Below, one piece after another: positions 19,857 to 28,782 of a stretch of 64,000 nt of DNA. Under the pieces are notes generated by a model. It was not told the DNA's origin. It made no database searches and was given only the letters and a program-made list of their open reading frames with translations. Origin of the DNA: Ilumatobacteraceae bacterium. Lineage in GTDB: Bacteria > Actinomycetota > Acidimicrobiia > Acidimicrobiales > Ilumatobacteraceae. The number at the start of each line of letters is the position of its first letter. Within the stretch, counting starts at the first letter, position 1. The stretch spans positions 4,861,595 to 4,925,594 of the forward strand of contig JAWPMO010000001.1 of the NCBI GenBank assembly GCA_033344875.1, read 5' to 3'. Made by a program: the position numbers and the translations under genes.

Positions 19857-21038
19857 GTGATCCCGCTCTCCGCCGACCAGGACCTCGTCGCGATCCCCGG
19901 GCCCTCCGTCGTGCCCGAACGTGTGCTCTCGGCGATGCATCGCTCGATGCCCGACATCTACGACGGCGAACTGCTGTCGGTCACCGACGAGGTGTTCGAC
20001 GCGCTGCCCGCCCTGGCCGGAACCTCGCATCGGGCGTTCGTCACCATCGGCAACGGACACAGTGCCTGGGAGATGGCGCTGACCAACACGCTGTCGCGTG
20101 GCGACCGTGTGCTGGTGCTCGACTGCGGACGCTTCGCCGCGATCTGGGGCGAGATGGCGACGTTCCTCGGCCTCGACGTCGAACTGGTCGAGTCGGCGCC
20201 GGGATGCGCCAACGACCCCGAGGCGTTCGAACAGCGCCTCCGCGACGACGCCGCGCACGACATCAAGGCCGTCCTGATGGCGCATGTCGACACCGCGTCG
20301 TCGGTGCGCAACGACGTTCCCGCCTTCCGCCGCGCCCTCGATGCGGCCGCTCATCCGGCGTTGCTGATGGTCGACTGCATCGCATCGATGGCCTGCGAAC
20401 CGTTCGAGTTGGACGAATGGGGTGTCGACCTCGCACTCTCCGCATCGCAGAAGGGCCTGATGACCCCGCCCGGCCTCGGCATCGTGTGGCCGGGCGAGCG
20501 GGCGCTCGCCGCTCATCCGCAGGCCGACCTCCGGACGCGCTATTGGGACTGGACCGCGCGGACCGAGGACGGGCCGCACTACCTGCGCTTCTGTGGCACG
20601 CCACCGGTCACCCACCTGTTCGGTCTGCGCGAGGCGCTCCGCATGATCGACGAGGAGGGGCTCGACGCCCGCTGGCGACGACACCGCGTGCTGGGCGGAG
20701 CGATCCGGGCGGCGGTCGCAGCGTGGTCGGCGCCGGGCGGGATCGGGTTCCACGTCGTCGACGAACGCGAGCGCTCCAACGCGGTCACGACGATCCGCTG
20801 CGGGAACATCGACGCGGTCGAACTCCGTCGTCGCTGCCAGGAGTCGCTCGGCGTCACGCTCGGCGTCGGCATCGGAGCGATGGTCGGCTCGTCGTTCCGG
20901 ATCGGGCACATGGGTCACGTGAACCCGCCGATGGTGCTGGGCGTGCTCGGATCGATCGAGTCGGCGCTGACGGCGATGGGTCACGCCCCGGCCGTGTCCG
21001 GCGTCGGCGCCGCTGCTGCGTTCATCGGTCGACCCTGA
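19857..21038 (+). CDS. Class V aminotransferase (serine/alanine-glyoxylate type)
   Basis: A 393-residue PLP enzyme. PGPSVVPERVLSAM at the N-terminus and ALSASQKGLMTPPGLG with the PLP-binding Lys are typical of serine-pyruvate/alanine-glyoxylate aminotransferases. The aspartate contacting PLP is in LLMVDCIASMA. It would interconvert an amino acid and glyoxylate or pyruvate; exact donors are not readable. GTG 19857 is the start that begins the conserved part. It probably shares a transcript with the hydratase-like gene upstream. Confidence 0.9.
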   Translation: MIPLSADQDLVAIPGPSVVPERVLSAMHRSMPDIYDGELLSVTDEVFDALPALAGTSHRAFVTIGNGHSAWEMALTNTLSRGDRVLVLDCGRFAAIWGEMATFLGLDVELVESAPGCANDPEAFEQRLRDDAAHDIKAVLMAHVDTASSVRNDVPAFRRALDAAAHPALLMVDCIASMACEPFELDEWGVDLALSASQKGLMTPPGLGIVWPGERALAAHPQADLRTRYWDWTARTEDGPHYLRFCGTPPVTHLFGLREALRMIDEEGLDARWRRHRVLGGAIRAAVAAWSAPGGIGFHVVDERERSNAVTTIRCGNIDAVELRRRCQESLGVTLGVGIGAMVGSSFRIGHMGHVNPPMVLGVLGSIESALTAMGHAPAVSGVGAAAAFIGRP

Positions 21039-21168
21039 CGCCGGACCCCCATCGACCGGCTCCGAACGGTGTGACCGTTCACACAGTCGCTACGTCTACG
21101 GATGCATCTCGGGTGACGGCTAGCGTGTCGCCATCTGGGGAAACGGTTTCGACATCACCTTCCACGGC

Positions 21169-21987
21169 GTGCGGGGTTCCACGCCGTGCCACGGCGACGA
21201 GATTGCTCGATACGGCGGCAATACATCGTGCGTCTCCGTCGACGTGCCCGGACACGACCCGATCCTGTTCGACCTGGGCACGGGTGCTCGCTACTTCGGC
21301 CGTCGATGTGATCCGAACGTGCCGTTCCACGGCAGTTGCCTGATCACCCATCTGCACTGGGACCACGTACAGGGCCTGCCGTTCTTCCCGCCCCTGCTCC
21401 GTGCCGACAGCCGACTCGACTTCTACGCGCCGGTCCAGGAAGACGGCGGCTCGATCGGGGACGTGATCCGAAACGCGCTCGGCCCACCGATGTTCCCGAT
21501 CGGTCTCGACGAGTTCCCCGGCCAGGTCGTGTTCCACGCCAAGGGCGACGAAGAGTTCTCGGTCGGTGACGTCTCGATCATGTCGCGGCTGATTCCGCAC
21601 CTCGGCAACACGCTCGGTTATCGCGTCGAGTTCGGAGGGGCGACGGTTGCGTACCTCAGCGATCATCAGCAGCCCGGCGTCGACGTGTACGAGGCCACCG
21701 ACAACGCGCTCGAGCTGTGCGACGGTGTCGACCTGCTGATCCACGACGCGCAGTACAACCGTGCCGAGTTCGCCCGAAAGGCCAACTGGGGTCACTGCAC
21801 GGCCGAGTACGCCGCCTGGCTCGCGGTGGAGTCAGGTGCCAAGCAGCTGGCACTGTTCCACCACGACCCCAACCACGACGACGACCAGATCGACGCCGCA
21901 CTGGCTTCGGCTCGTGAGCGGTGTGACGGCACCGGGACACACGTCGTCGCGGCCAGCGAGGGGCTGACGCTCCACGTCGGCTCGTGA
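21169..21987 (+). CDS. MBL-fold metallo-hydrolase (phosphodiesterase-like), start uncertain
   Basis: A 272-residue metallo-beta-lactamase-fold protein with the zinc motif THLHWDHVQG, then IHDAQYNRAEF and LALFHHDP further on. It resembles cyclic-nucleotide or phosphoribosyl 1,2-cyclic phosphodiesterases. The only standard start is GTG 21169, but in-frame codons just upstream read ITFHG, which belongs to the conserved N-terminus of the family (ITFHGVRGSTPCHG). An in-frame TAG at 21121 and the absence of ATG/GTG/TTG in between imply either an ATC start at 21154 (GGGGAAA ends 10 bases before it) or a truncated N-terminus. It overlaps the next gene by 4 bases. Confidence 0.85.
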   Translation: MRGSTPCHGDEIARYGGNTSCVSVDVPGHDPILFDLGTGARYFGRRCDPNVPFHGSCLITHLHWDHVQGLPFFPPLLRADSRLDFYAPVQEDGGSIGDVIRNALGPPMFPIGLDEFPGQVVFHAKGDEEFSVGDVSIMSRLIPHLGNTLGYRVEFGGATVAYLSDHQQPGVDVYEATDNALELCDGVDLLIHDAQYNRAEFARKANWGHCTAEYAAWLAVESGAKQLALFHHDPNHDDDQIDAALASARERCDGTGTHVVAASEGLTLHVGS

Positions 21988-22361
21988 GCGCGGTCGCGTT
22001 CGTTGCGTCGATCCTCGTCGGCGTTGCCTTCCTGGTGGCCGGTGGATCGAAACTCGCCGCCGGACCGTCATGGCCGGCGCAAGCCGCAGACCTCGGCGCA
22101 CCGGCGATCGCGATCCCGACCCTGCCGTGGATCGAACTGGTCATCGGTGCCGCGCTCGTGCTGCAGCTCGGGAGTCCGGTGCCGGAGATGGCGGCGATCG
22201 TGTTGCTCGCAGCATTCAGCGGTCTGATCGCGCTGCGGATGTCGCAGGGCCGAAGGCCGGCATGCGCCTGTTTCGGCGCGTGGTCGGCCAAGCCGATCGG
22301 CCCGTCACACCTGATCCGCAACGGGGCGCTGCTCGGCCTCGCCGTGCTGGCGTTGGCGTGA
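21984..22361 (+). CDS. MauE/DoxX-like integral membrane protein
   Basis: A 125-residue membrane protein with four predicted transmembrane segments and a cytosol-edge ACACFG motif, as in MauE/DoxX redox-associated proteins linked to disulphide or thiol chemistry. It starts with GTG overlapping the upstream stop codon (GTGA), so it is translationally coupled to the metallo-hydrolase. Function is inferred only from family. Confidence 0.75.
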   Translation: MSAVAFVASILVGVAFLVAGGSKLAAGPSWPAQAADLGAPAIAIPTLPWIELVIGAALVLQLGSPVPEMAAIVLLAAFSGLIALRMSQGRRPACACFGAWSAKPIGPSHLIRNGALLGLAVLALA

Positions 22362-22385
22362 GGACGGACCCGTCGCCGGGGTGGC

Positions 22386-24404
22386 TCAGGTGGTGACGAG
22401 GAGGAACGCAAGAACGCGGGCTTCGTCGCGCCACGCCTCGTAGCGTCCGCTCGGCCCGGCGTGTCCTGCCCCCATCTCGGTGCGGAGGATCAGCGGCGCG
22501 TCGTTGGTGCGGACCTCGCGCAGCTTGGCGGCCCACTTCGCCGGCTCGTGATAGCTGACCCGCGGGTCGTTCAGGCCGGCGGTGATCATCAGCGCCGGAT
22601 AATCGCACGCGACCGTGTTGTCGTACGGCGAGTAGCTCGCGATGTACGACGCGGCGGGCTCGGCGCGTGGGTCGCCCCACTCCTCCCACTCGGTCACGGT
22701 GAGCGGCAGCGACGGGTCGCTCATCGTGGTCGTGACGTCGACGAACGGCACCTCGGCGACCGCGGATCGGAACCGCGCCGGATCGATCGTGACGCACGCT
22801 CCGACCAGCAGGCCGCCGGCGCTGCCGCCGCGGATCGCGACACGATCGGGGCTCGCGATGCCGGCCGACGTGAGGTGCTCGCACACAGCGAGCGTGTCGG
22901 TGAACGTGTTGCGCTTGGTGTGGAGCTTGCCGTCGAGGTACCACGACCGGCCGAGTTCGCCGCCCCCGCGCGGGTGGGCGAGGGCCCACACGACGCCACG
23001 GTCGAGCAGCGACAGTCGGGCGACCGAGAACCACGGCGGCATCGACACCTCGTACGACCCGTAGCCGTAGACGCAGCAGGGTGCGGTGCCGTCGACGGGG
23101 GTGTCGACGTGACGGACGACATCGACGGGAACCTGGGTCCCGTCGTCGGCGGTCGCCCAGTGCCTGCTCGCCACGTACCGATCGAGGTCGACATTGGGGG
23201 TCGGTGTCTCCTTGACGACGGTGATGTCACCGTTCGCCATGTCGACGTCGATGACGCGGGCCGGCGTGGTCAGGGACTGGTGGGTGAGTCGGACGACGTC
23301 GGTGTCCCACTGCTCGTTGGGCCCGAAGCCGACGTCGTGCGGCGTCGGGTCGATCTGGAGCATGCGCTCGCCGCCGTCTCGGTCGAGGACGCGGATCATC
23401 GGCTGCGCCCGGTTCCACTCGTGGACGGCGAGGAACCGCTCGAAGGGCTCGACCGCCGTGATCCGCCGACCCTCCTGGTGGGGGATCAGCTCCGACCATG
23501 TGCCGGGCTCGTCGTCGGCGGCTTCCATCACGCGGAAGTCGATCGCGTCGTCGTTCGTCACGATCACGAAGCGGTCGCCCCAATGGTCGATCTGGTACTC
23601 GACATCGTCGGTGCGCTCGCGCACGCACTGCGCGTCGGCGGTCGGATCGGCGGCCGGGACGAGCCGGCACTCCGACGATGTCCGGCTGCCCGAATGGATC
23701 ACGATCCATTCGGCGCTGCGGGTGGCGCCCACGCCGACGAAGAATCGTTCGTCGTGATCGGCGTAGACCTCGACGTCGTCGGCTTGCGGGGTGCCCAGTC
23801 GGTGGCGCATCACCCGGTACGGGCGCTCCTGCTCGTCGGCCTCGACGTAGAAGAGATGCGTCCCGTCGTGGCTCCACGCGGCGCCGGCCCACGTCGTGTC
23901 GAGCAGTTCGTCGTCGAGGTCGCGCTGGTGGGCGATGTCGCGGATTCGGAGGGTGTAGTGCTCGTCGCCGCTGGTGTCCATCGACCAGGCGACGAGGCGG
24001 TGGTCGGGGCTGATCTCGAACGCACCGAGGTCGAAGAACTCGTGCCCCTCGGCCTCGGCGTTCTGGTCGAGGACCAGTTCGTCGGTGGCGGTGGCCGCCG
24101 ACCGTCCGCGGCAGTGGATCGGGTACGACCGACCCTCCTCGGTGCGGGCCGAGTAGAACCACTCGGCCTTGGGCACCGGTGCCGCCACGTCGGTCTCCTG
24201 GACGCGCGACTTGATCTCCTCGAACAGCTCGGTCACGAGGTCGTCGTGGCCGGCGAAGAACTCGTCGGCGTAGGCGTTCTCGGCCTCGAGGTAGGCCGCC
24301 GTGTCGGGGTCGTCACGGTCGCGGAGCCAGGCGAAGTGATCGGGTACCTCGCCGGTCGGACGGTTCCAGACATGGGGTATGCGCTTGGCAGATGGCTCTG
24401 ACAC
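22386..24404 (-). CDS. ptrB: Oligopeptidase B (prolyl oligopeptidase family, S9A)
   Basis: A 672-residue serine peptidase that cuts short peptides after basic residues. An N-terminal seven-blade propeller (to about residue 400) is followed by the alpha/beta-hydrolase domain with catalytic Ser in RGGSAGGLLVGA, Asp in GLNDPRVSYHEP and His in EMGAGHAGPSGR. AHPRGGGELGRSWYLDGK is a family signature. No signal peptide, so cytoplasmic. GTG 24404 gives VSEPSAKRIPHVWNRPTGE, close to the usual N-terminus; the frame is open further up and the start is not certain. It is divergent from the ferredoxin gene. Confidence 0.92.
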   Translation of the reverse strand: MSEPSAKRIPHVWNRPTGEVPDHFAWLRDRDDPDTAAYLEAENAYADEFFAGHDDLVTELFEEIKSRVQETDVAAPVPKAEWFYSARTEEGRSYPIHCRGRSAATATDELVLDQNAEAEGHEFFDLGAFEISPDHRLVAWSMDTSGDEHYTLRIRDIAHQRDLDDELLDTTWAGAAWSHDGTHLFYVEADEQERPYRVMRHRLGTPQADDVEVYADHDERFFVGVGATRSAEWIVIHSGSRTSSECRLVPAADPTADAQCVRERTDDVEYQIDHWGDRFVIVTNDDAIDFRVMEAADDEPGTWSELIPHQEGRRITAVEPFERFLAVHEWNRAQPMIRVLDRDGGERMLQIDPTPHDVGFGPNEQWDTDVVRLTHQSLTTPARVIDVDMANGDITVVKETPTPNVDLDRYVASRHWATADDGTQVPVDVVRHVDTPVDGTAPCCVYGYGSYEVSMPPWFSVARLSLLDRGVVWALAHPRGGGELGRSWYLDGKLHTKRNTFTDTLAVCEHLTSAGIASPDRVAIRGGSAGGLLVGACVTIDPARFRSAVAEVPFVDVTTTMSDPSLPLTVTEWEEWGDPRAEPAASYIASYSPYDNTVACDYPALMITAGLNDPRVSYHEPAKWAAKLREVRTNDAPLILRTEMGAGHAGPSGRYEAWRDEARVLAFLLVTT

Positions 24405-24417
24405 GTGGAGCAGGGTA

Positions 24418-24426
24418 GGCGGTAGC
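24418..24426 (+). promoter_or_regulatory. Half copy of the Fe-S box upstream of ferredoxin
   Basis: GGCGGTAGC matches the centre and right arm of the ACTAC-N4-GTAGT element found at three suf promoters, but the left arm is not conserved. It overlaps the -10 hexamer TAGCTT (24423-24428) and lies 12 bases before ATG 24439, close to the spacing at sufD. Confidence 0.35.
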
Positions 24427-24438
24427 TTGGCTCGTGCG

Positions 24439-24777
24439 ATGCGCGTGTGGATCGACCAGGACCTCTGCACCGGTGACGGCCTGTGCGTCGATCACTGTCA
24501 CGACGTGTTCACGCTGCTCGAGGACGGGATCGCCTACGTGGTCGAGAACCAGCAGGTGCTCAACGATCCCGGGAGCTCCGGCAGCCTGGCCGAGGTCTCG
24601 CCCCGCAACGTTCCCGACGTGATCCGTGCCGCCGAGGTGTGTCCGGGGGAGTGCATCTTCATCGAGATCGACGCACCGCGCGACGCCGAGCTCGACGTGT
24701 CGGTCGACGGCAAGATCGCTGCCCGGATCGAGATCCGCGACGACCGCGACGACCTCGACGACGAAGCCGCGGCCTGA
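24439..24777 (+). CDS. Single-cluster ferredoxin with acidic C-terminal extension
   Basis: A 112-residue electron carrier. Cluster cysteines are in [11 protein letters not shown] near residues 9-19 and VCPGEC near 76-80, the arrangement of monocluster [3Fe-4S]/[4Fe-4S] actinobacterial ferredoxins. The C-terminal 30 residues are rich in Asp and Glu. TAGCTT lies 10 bases before ATG 24439 (leaderless type). It precedes sufB by 155 bases and carries a half Fe-S box, so it may be co-regulated with the cluster assembly genes. Its redox partner is not identifiable. Confidence 0.88.
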   Translation: MRVWIDQDLCTGDGLCVDHCHDVFTLLEDGIAYVVENQQVLNDPGSSGSLAEVSPRNVPDVIRAAEVCPGECIFIEIDAPRDAELDVSVDGKIAARIEIRDDRDDLDDEAAA

Positions 24778-24873
24778 AGCCCGACCGCTCGGGTACACCC
24801 TCCTGGCGTCCAGCCGATCGGCGTCGAGGCGAACGATCCTCGTCCTGCCGTGGGCATCGGCTCGGGGATTGTT

Positions 24874-24887
24874 ACTATGGCGGTAGT
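24874..24887. promoter_or_regulatory. Fe-S box upstream of sufB
   Basis: ACTAT-GGCG-GTAGT is an inverted repeat with one mismatch in the left arm. The possible -10 GCAAAT (24888-24893) follows directly, leaving about 30 bases of leader with GGAG (24923-24926) before ATG 24933. The same element lies at the sufD and sufC2 promoters. Confidence 0.6.
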
Positions 24888-24932
24888 GCAAATACCTCGA
24901 TTCGCCCACACTGCACGGCACCGGAGCTGATC

Positions 24933-26336
24933 ATGACCTCGTTCGATCTCGACCTCAGCAAGTACGACCTCGGCTGGAACGACGAAGGCGTCGAGTACGC
25001 CTTCGAGCCCGAGAAGGGCATCAACCCCGGTGTCGTCGAGCAGATCTCGTGGTGGAAGGGTGAGCCGCGCTGGATGACCGACATGCGGCTGCGCAGCCTG
25101 CGCCTGTTCGAGCGCAAGCCGATGGCCGAGTGGTTCGCCGTCAACATGCCCGACATCGACTTCCAGGACATCTACTACTACCTGCGCCCCAAGGGCGAGC
25201 AGGTCAGCGAGTGGGACGAGCTGCCCGAAGAGATGATGCGCACCTACGAGAAGCTCGGCATCCCCGAAGCCGAGCGGCAGTACCTCGCGGGCGTGACCGC
25301 GCAGTACGAATCCGAGGTCGTCTACCACAAGAACCGCGAAGACCTCGAGGCCCAGGGGATCCTGTTCTGCGACATGGACACGGCGCTGCGTGAGTACCCG
25401 CACCTGGTCAAGGAGTACTTCGGCACGGTCATCCCCCCGGGCGACAACAAGTTCGCCGCCCTCAACACCTCGGTCTGGTCGGGTGGCTCGTTCATCTACG
25501 TGCCGCCGGGCGTCGAGGTCGAGATGCCGCTGCAGGCGTACTTCCGGATCAATTCCGAGAGCGCCGGTCAGTTCGAACGGACGCTGATCATCGCCGACGA
25601 GGGCTCCAAGGTCCACTACATCGAAGGTTGCTCGGCGCCGGTGTACACCAAGGACTCGCTGCACTCGGCCGTCGTCGAGATCGTCGTCAAGCCCAACGCC
25701 CGGGTGACCTACACCACGATCCAGAACTGGTCGCCCAACGTGTACAACCTCGTGACCAAGCGGGCACGCGTCGAGGCCCACGGCCACATGGAGTGGATCG
25801 ACGGCAACATCGGCTCCAAGCTCACCATGAAGTACCCGGCCGTGTACCTGGTCGGCGAAGGCGCCACCGGCGAAGTGCTCTCCGTCGCCTACGCCGGCGA
25901 GGGTCAGCACCAGGATGCCGGCGCCAAGATGGTGCACGCCGCCCCGAACACCACCTCCAAGATCGTGTCGAAGTCGATCAGCAAGGACGGCGGCATCACC
26001 ACGTACCGCGGTCTCGTCCGCGTCGACGAGGGAGCCACCGGCGCCAAGAGCCATGTCGAGTGCGATGCGCTCATCCTCGACGAGGACTCGGTCTCCAAGA
26101 CGCTGCCGTACATGGAGATCGGCGAACGCGACGCCCAGATCGGCCACGAGGCCACGGTCTCCAAGATCGCCGACGAGCAGATCTTCTACCTGACCAGCCG
26201 CGGCCTCTCCGAGGAGCAGGCGATGGGGATGGTCGTCAACGGCTTCATCGAGCCGATCACCAAGACGCTGCCGATGGAGTACGCCGTCGAGTGGAGTCGC
26301 CTGATCGAGCTGCAGATGGAAGGCTCGGTCGGCTGA
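24933..26336 (+). CDS. sufB: Fe-S cluster assembly scaffold protein SufB
   Basis: A 467-residue SufB, which with SufC and SufD forms the SUF scaffold that builds Fe-S clusters in the cytoplasm. [32 protein letters not shown] and [15 protein letters not shown] are family signatures. The Cys in SHVECDAL near residue 376 corresponds to the essential scaffold cysteine. Unlike most actinobacterial suf operons, sufB is not adjacent to sufD: a hairpin follows its stop and two unrelated genes intervene. No SufR regulator gene is upstream. GGAG lies 6 bases before ATG. Confidence 0.97.
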   Translation: MTSFDLDLSKYDLGWNDEGVEYAFEPEKGINPGVVEQISWWKGEPRWMTDMRLRSLRLFERKPMAEWFAVNMPDIDFQDIYYYLRPKGEQVSEWDELPEEMMRTYEKLGIPEAERQYLAGVTAQYESEVVYHKNREDLEAQGILFCDMDTALREYPHLVKEYFGTVIPPGDNKFAALNTSVWSGGSFIYVPPGVEVEMPLQAYFRINSESAGQFERTLIIADEGSKVHYIEGCSAPVYTKDSLHSAVVEIVVKPNARVTYTTIQNWSPNVYNLVTKRARVEAHGHMEWIDGNIGSKLTMKYPAVYLVGEGATGEVLSVAYAGEGQHQDAGAKMVHAAPNTTSKIVSKSISKDGGITTYRGLVRVDEGATGAKSHVECDALILDEDSVSKTLPYMEIGERDAQIGHEATVSKIADEQIFYLTSRGLSEEQAMGMVVNGFIEPITKTLPMEYAVEWSRLIELQMEGSVG

Positions 26337-26345
26337 CGTCGACTC

Positions 26346-26365
26346 GGCGGGCCCCTCGGCCCGCC
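26346..26365 (+). terminator. Hairpin terminator after sufB
   Basis: GGCGGGCC-CCTC-GGCCCGCC has a perfect 8-bp G+C stem starting 10 bases after the sufB stop. It suggests that sufB is transcribed alone. Confidence 0.6.
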
Positions 26366-26400
26366 TCAACCATCACGCGGGCGCGGTCGATACTGGAGAG

Positions 26401-28356
26401 ATGTCCGTGAAGCGTTCGCACCAGTGGTCGAGAACCCTGACGACGGTTGCGCTGGGCGCCCTCGTCGCCGGCGCTGCGATCGTGGCGCCCGCCGCATCCG
26501 ACACACAGCGGGTCGAGGCGGCGACCACCGCGGCGTCGGCATTCGAGCCGGTGACGCCGTGCCGTCTCCTCGACACGCGTGACGGCGAACGTCTGGGAGC
26601 CGGCAAGGCCGTCGGGATCCAGGTCGCCGGCCGCTGTGGTGTGCCCGACGACGCAACCGCCGTCGCGGTGACGATCACCGTGGTCCAGCCTGATGCGCCC
26701 GGGTTCGTGGTCGGCTACCCGACGGGGACCGAGCGTCCGACCGCGTCGAGCGTCAACTACCAGCCGGGCGAGGTCGTCGCGAACCTGCAGTTGTTGCAGC
26801 TCGGTTCGGGACGCATCTCGATCTACTCCCTGGCCGCGAGCGATGTGGTCGTCGACGTGAGCGGCGCGTTCGTTCCGGCCGAGTCGGGTCGGGCCCGCGC
26901 CGGTCGGTTCGTGCCCCTCGAGCCCACTCGGGTCGTCGACACGCGCGAGACGCGTCGTCCCGCAGCAGGGTCCACCGTGCGGGTTCGCACCGACGTGCCC
27001 GACGACGCGGTCGCCGTCGCGGTCAACATCACCACGACCGCGGCCAGGGGGCCCGACGTGTTCACGGCGTTCGCGGCGGGAGGCGACCTGCCGCTCGCCT
27101 CGTCACTCAACGTCGACGCTCCCGGTCAGACGAGGGCGGCGGCGGCGGTCGTCCCTGTCCGCAACGGTGACCTCGACGTGTACACGCTGCGTGGCAATCA
27201 CGTGATCGTCGACGTCGTGGGCTACTACACCGGCCCGTCCGAGCAGTCGTCGTCGGCCGGTCTGTTCGTCTCCGAACAGCCGACGCGTCTGGTCGACACC
27301 CGCGAGCCGTACGGCACGTCGGGCGGACCCCGGCTGTGGGCGGGTGGAGCCCGCGAGTTCTCGCTCGACGACGTGGCGGGCGGTCCGATCAGGGCGGTCG
27401 CGGCGAACATCACGGTGACCGAGACCGAAGATGCCGGCTTCGTGGCGGCGTATCCCGCCGGAACCGATCGGCCCGCCACGTCGACGCTCAACTACGACCG
27501 GCCCGGGCGCACGGTCGCCAACCTCGCGTTGATCGGCGCGTCCGAGCGCGGCATCACGGTCTACGCGCTCGACTCGACCGAACTCGTCGTCGACGTCACC
27601 GGATGGTTCACGGGCGAACCCGAGGCCGCCTCGGCAGCGGTGCCGGAGAACCAGCCACCACCCGACCGGAAGGTCACGATCATCGGCGACTCGGCCAGTG
27701 CGGGCATGCGGTGGAACGGTGCCCTGGGCGGTCTCCAGGGTTTCCGGGCCGATGCGCGCCTCGAGTCGTGCCGACGCCTCGTGCAGTGGTCGTGTCGAGG
27801 CCGTGAGGGCTACGCACCACGCACGGTCGTCGCAGAGATCGAGACCCTCGCACCGGCCGGCATCGACGACATCCTCGTGGTGATGACCGGCTACAACGAC
27901 TGGCACGAACGATTCGCCGCCGACTTCGACGCCGTCATCGCAGCGGCCCGGCAACGCGGCTTCCATCACATCGCCTGGGTCGACTATCGGTCGAGCGTCG
28001 GCTACACGCTGCCGAGCAGCGGGGGCACCCGGTCGAACTACGGCGAGATGAACCGGATCATCGGCGAGAAGCTCGCGTCGGGCGCCTATCCCGAGGTGCG
28101 CCGATGGTACTTCGACCTCTACACGGCGGACACCTCCGGCTGGTTCCGCAGCGACGGTGTGCACGAGACGACGTTCGGGTCGTGGGGCGTCGCCGATTGG
28201 CTCTCCCGGCACGTCCGGGCGTTCGACGACCGGCCGTGTGCGCAGCCGTTTCGGCCGGGCGATCCGATTCCCGATCCGTGTCCCGATCCCGACCCGTTGC
28301 CCGCCACCGTCGGCTACCCCGACATCGGTGGCCTGTATCCCGACGCGGTCGACTGA
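26401..28356 (+). CDS. Secreted protein: three LLDTR beta modules plus SGNH hydrolase domain
   Basis: A 651-residue exported protein. Residues 1-40 form a signal peptide with a basic start and AGAAIVAPAAS. Three modules of about 115 residues begin at about 47, 168 and 284, each with a P-x-R-h-h-D-T-R opening (CRLLDTR, TRVVDTR, TRLVDTR). A C-terminal SGNH/GDSL hydrolase domain (about 423-620) shows IIGDSASAGMRW with the catalytic Ser and SDGVH with Asp and His near 583, pointing to removal of acyl groups from a surface glycan or lipid; the substrate is unknown. GATACT ends 6 bases before ATG. It interrupts the suf genes. Confidence 0.82.
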   Translation: MSVKRSHQWSRTLTTVALGALVAGAAIVAPAASDTQRVEAATTAASAFEPVTPCRLLDTRDGERLGAGKAVGIQVAGRCGVPDDATAVAVTITVVQPDAPGFVVGYPTGTERPTASSVNYQPGEVVANLQLLQLGSGRISIYSLAASDVVVDVSGAFVPAESGRARAGRFVPLEPTRVVDTRETRRPAAGSTVRVRTDVPDDAVAVAVNITTTAARGPDVFTAFAAGGDLPLASSLNVDAPGQTRAAAAVVPVRNGDLDVYTLRGNHVIVDVVGYYTGPSEQSSSAGLFVSEQPTRLVDTREPYGTSGGPRLWAGGAREFSLDDVAGGPIRAVAANITVTETEDAGFVAAYPAGTDRPATSTLNYDRPGRTVANLALIGASERGITVYALDSTELVVDVTGWFTGEPEAASAAVPENQPPPDRKVTIIGDSASAGMRWNGALGGLQGFRADARLESCRRLVQWSCRGREGYAPRTVVAEIETLAPAGIDDILVVMTGYNDWHERFAADFDAVIAAARQRGFHHIAWVDYRSSVGYTLPSSGGTRSNYGEMNRIIGEKLASGAYPEVRRWYFDLYTADTSGWFRSDGVHETTFGSWGVADWLSRHVRAFDDRPCAQPFRPGDPIPDPCPDPDPLPATVGYPDIGGLYPDAVD

Positions 28357-28404
28357 CGGGTCGCGTCCTGATGCTGGCCACGATCGCTCGGTAGGATCGA
28401 CACC

Positions 28405-28767
28405 ATGCCCATGCGGACGGAGTGCAAGAACTTCGAGAGCCGCACATACCCGAACGGCGACACGGTTCGGAAGTGCAACCTCGACCTCGCCCCCGACGCC
28501 CCGTGGCGGTGCCCCGAGGAGTGCGTGGGGTACCAGCGTCGGCTCGCCGACCAGGCATGGACCCACGGCTCGCTGGTCGTGCCCCCGACGCCGCCCGAAC
28601 CCTCGTCGGTCGACGACGGCACCGCCGCCTCCCTGCTCGACGAGGCCGAGGACATCCTCAACGAGGCCGGTGCCCGCATCATGGCCGAGGTCAACGAGCA
28701 GCAGCTCGAAGAAGAGCGCCGGTCGCGTGGCCTCCGGCGGTTCCTCAAGCGTCGCCGCGATCGCTGA
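28405..28767 (+). CDS. Small four-cysteine protein between sufB and sufD
   Basis: A 120-residue soluble protein of no family I recognise. The N-terminal 45 residues hold four cysteines: ECKNFESRTY, VRKCNLDL and WRCPEECVGYQ, a spacing suited to zinc or an Fe-S cluster. The C-terminal half is acidic then basic, with a helical stretch (about 70-120) ending in RGLRRFLKRRRDR. TAGGAT (28392-28397) lies 7 bases before ATG 28405, so it has its own leaderless-type promoter. It ends 43 bases before the sufD start, and the Fe-S box lies in that gap. A role in Fe-S assembly is suggested only by position and cysteines. Confidence 0.75.
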   Translation: MPMRTECKNFESRTYPNGDTVRKCNLDLAPDAPWRCPEECVGYQRRLADQAWTHGSLVVPPTPPEPSSVDDGTAASLLDEAEDILNEAGARIMAEVNEQQLEEERRSRGLRRFLKRRRDR

Positions 28768-28782
28768 CCCGGTCGGATTTCC

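Noticed and set aside
22461-24401. A 646-codon plus-strand frame opposite oligopeptidase B
   Set aside because: Antisense shadow; the minus strand carries the full catalytic triad and family signatures.
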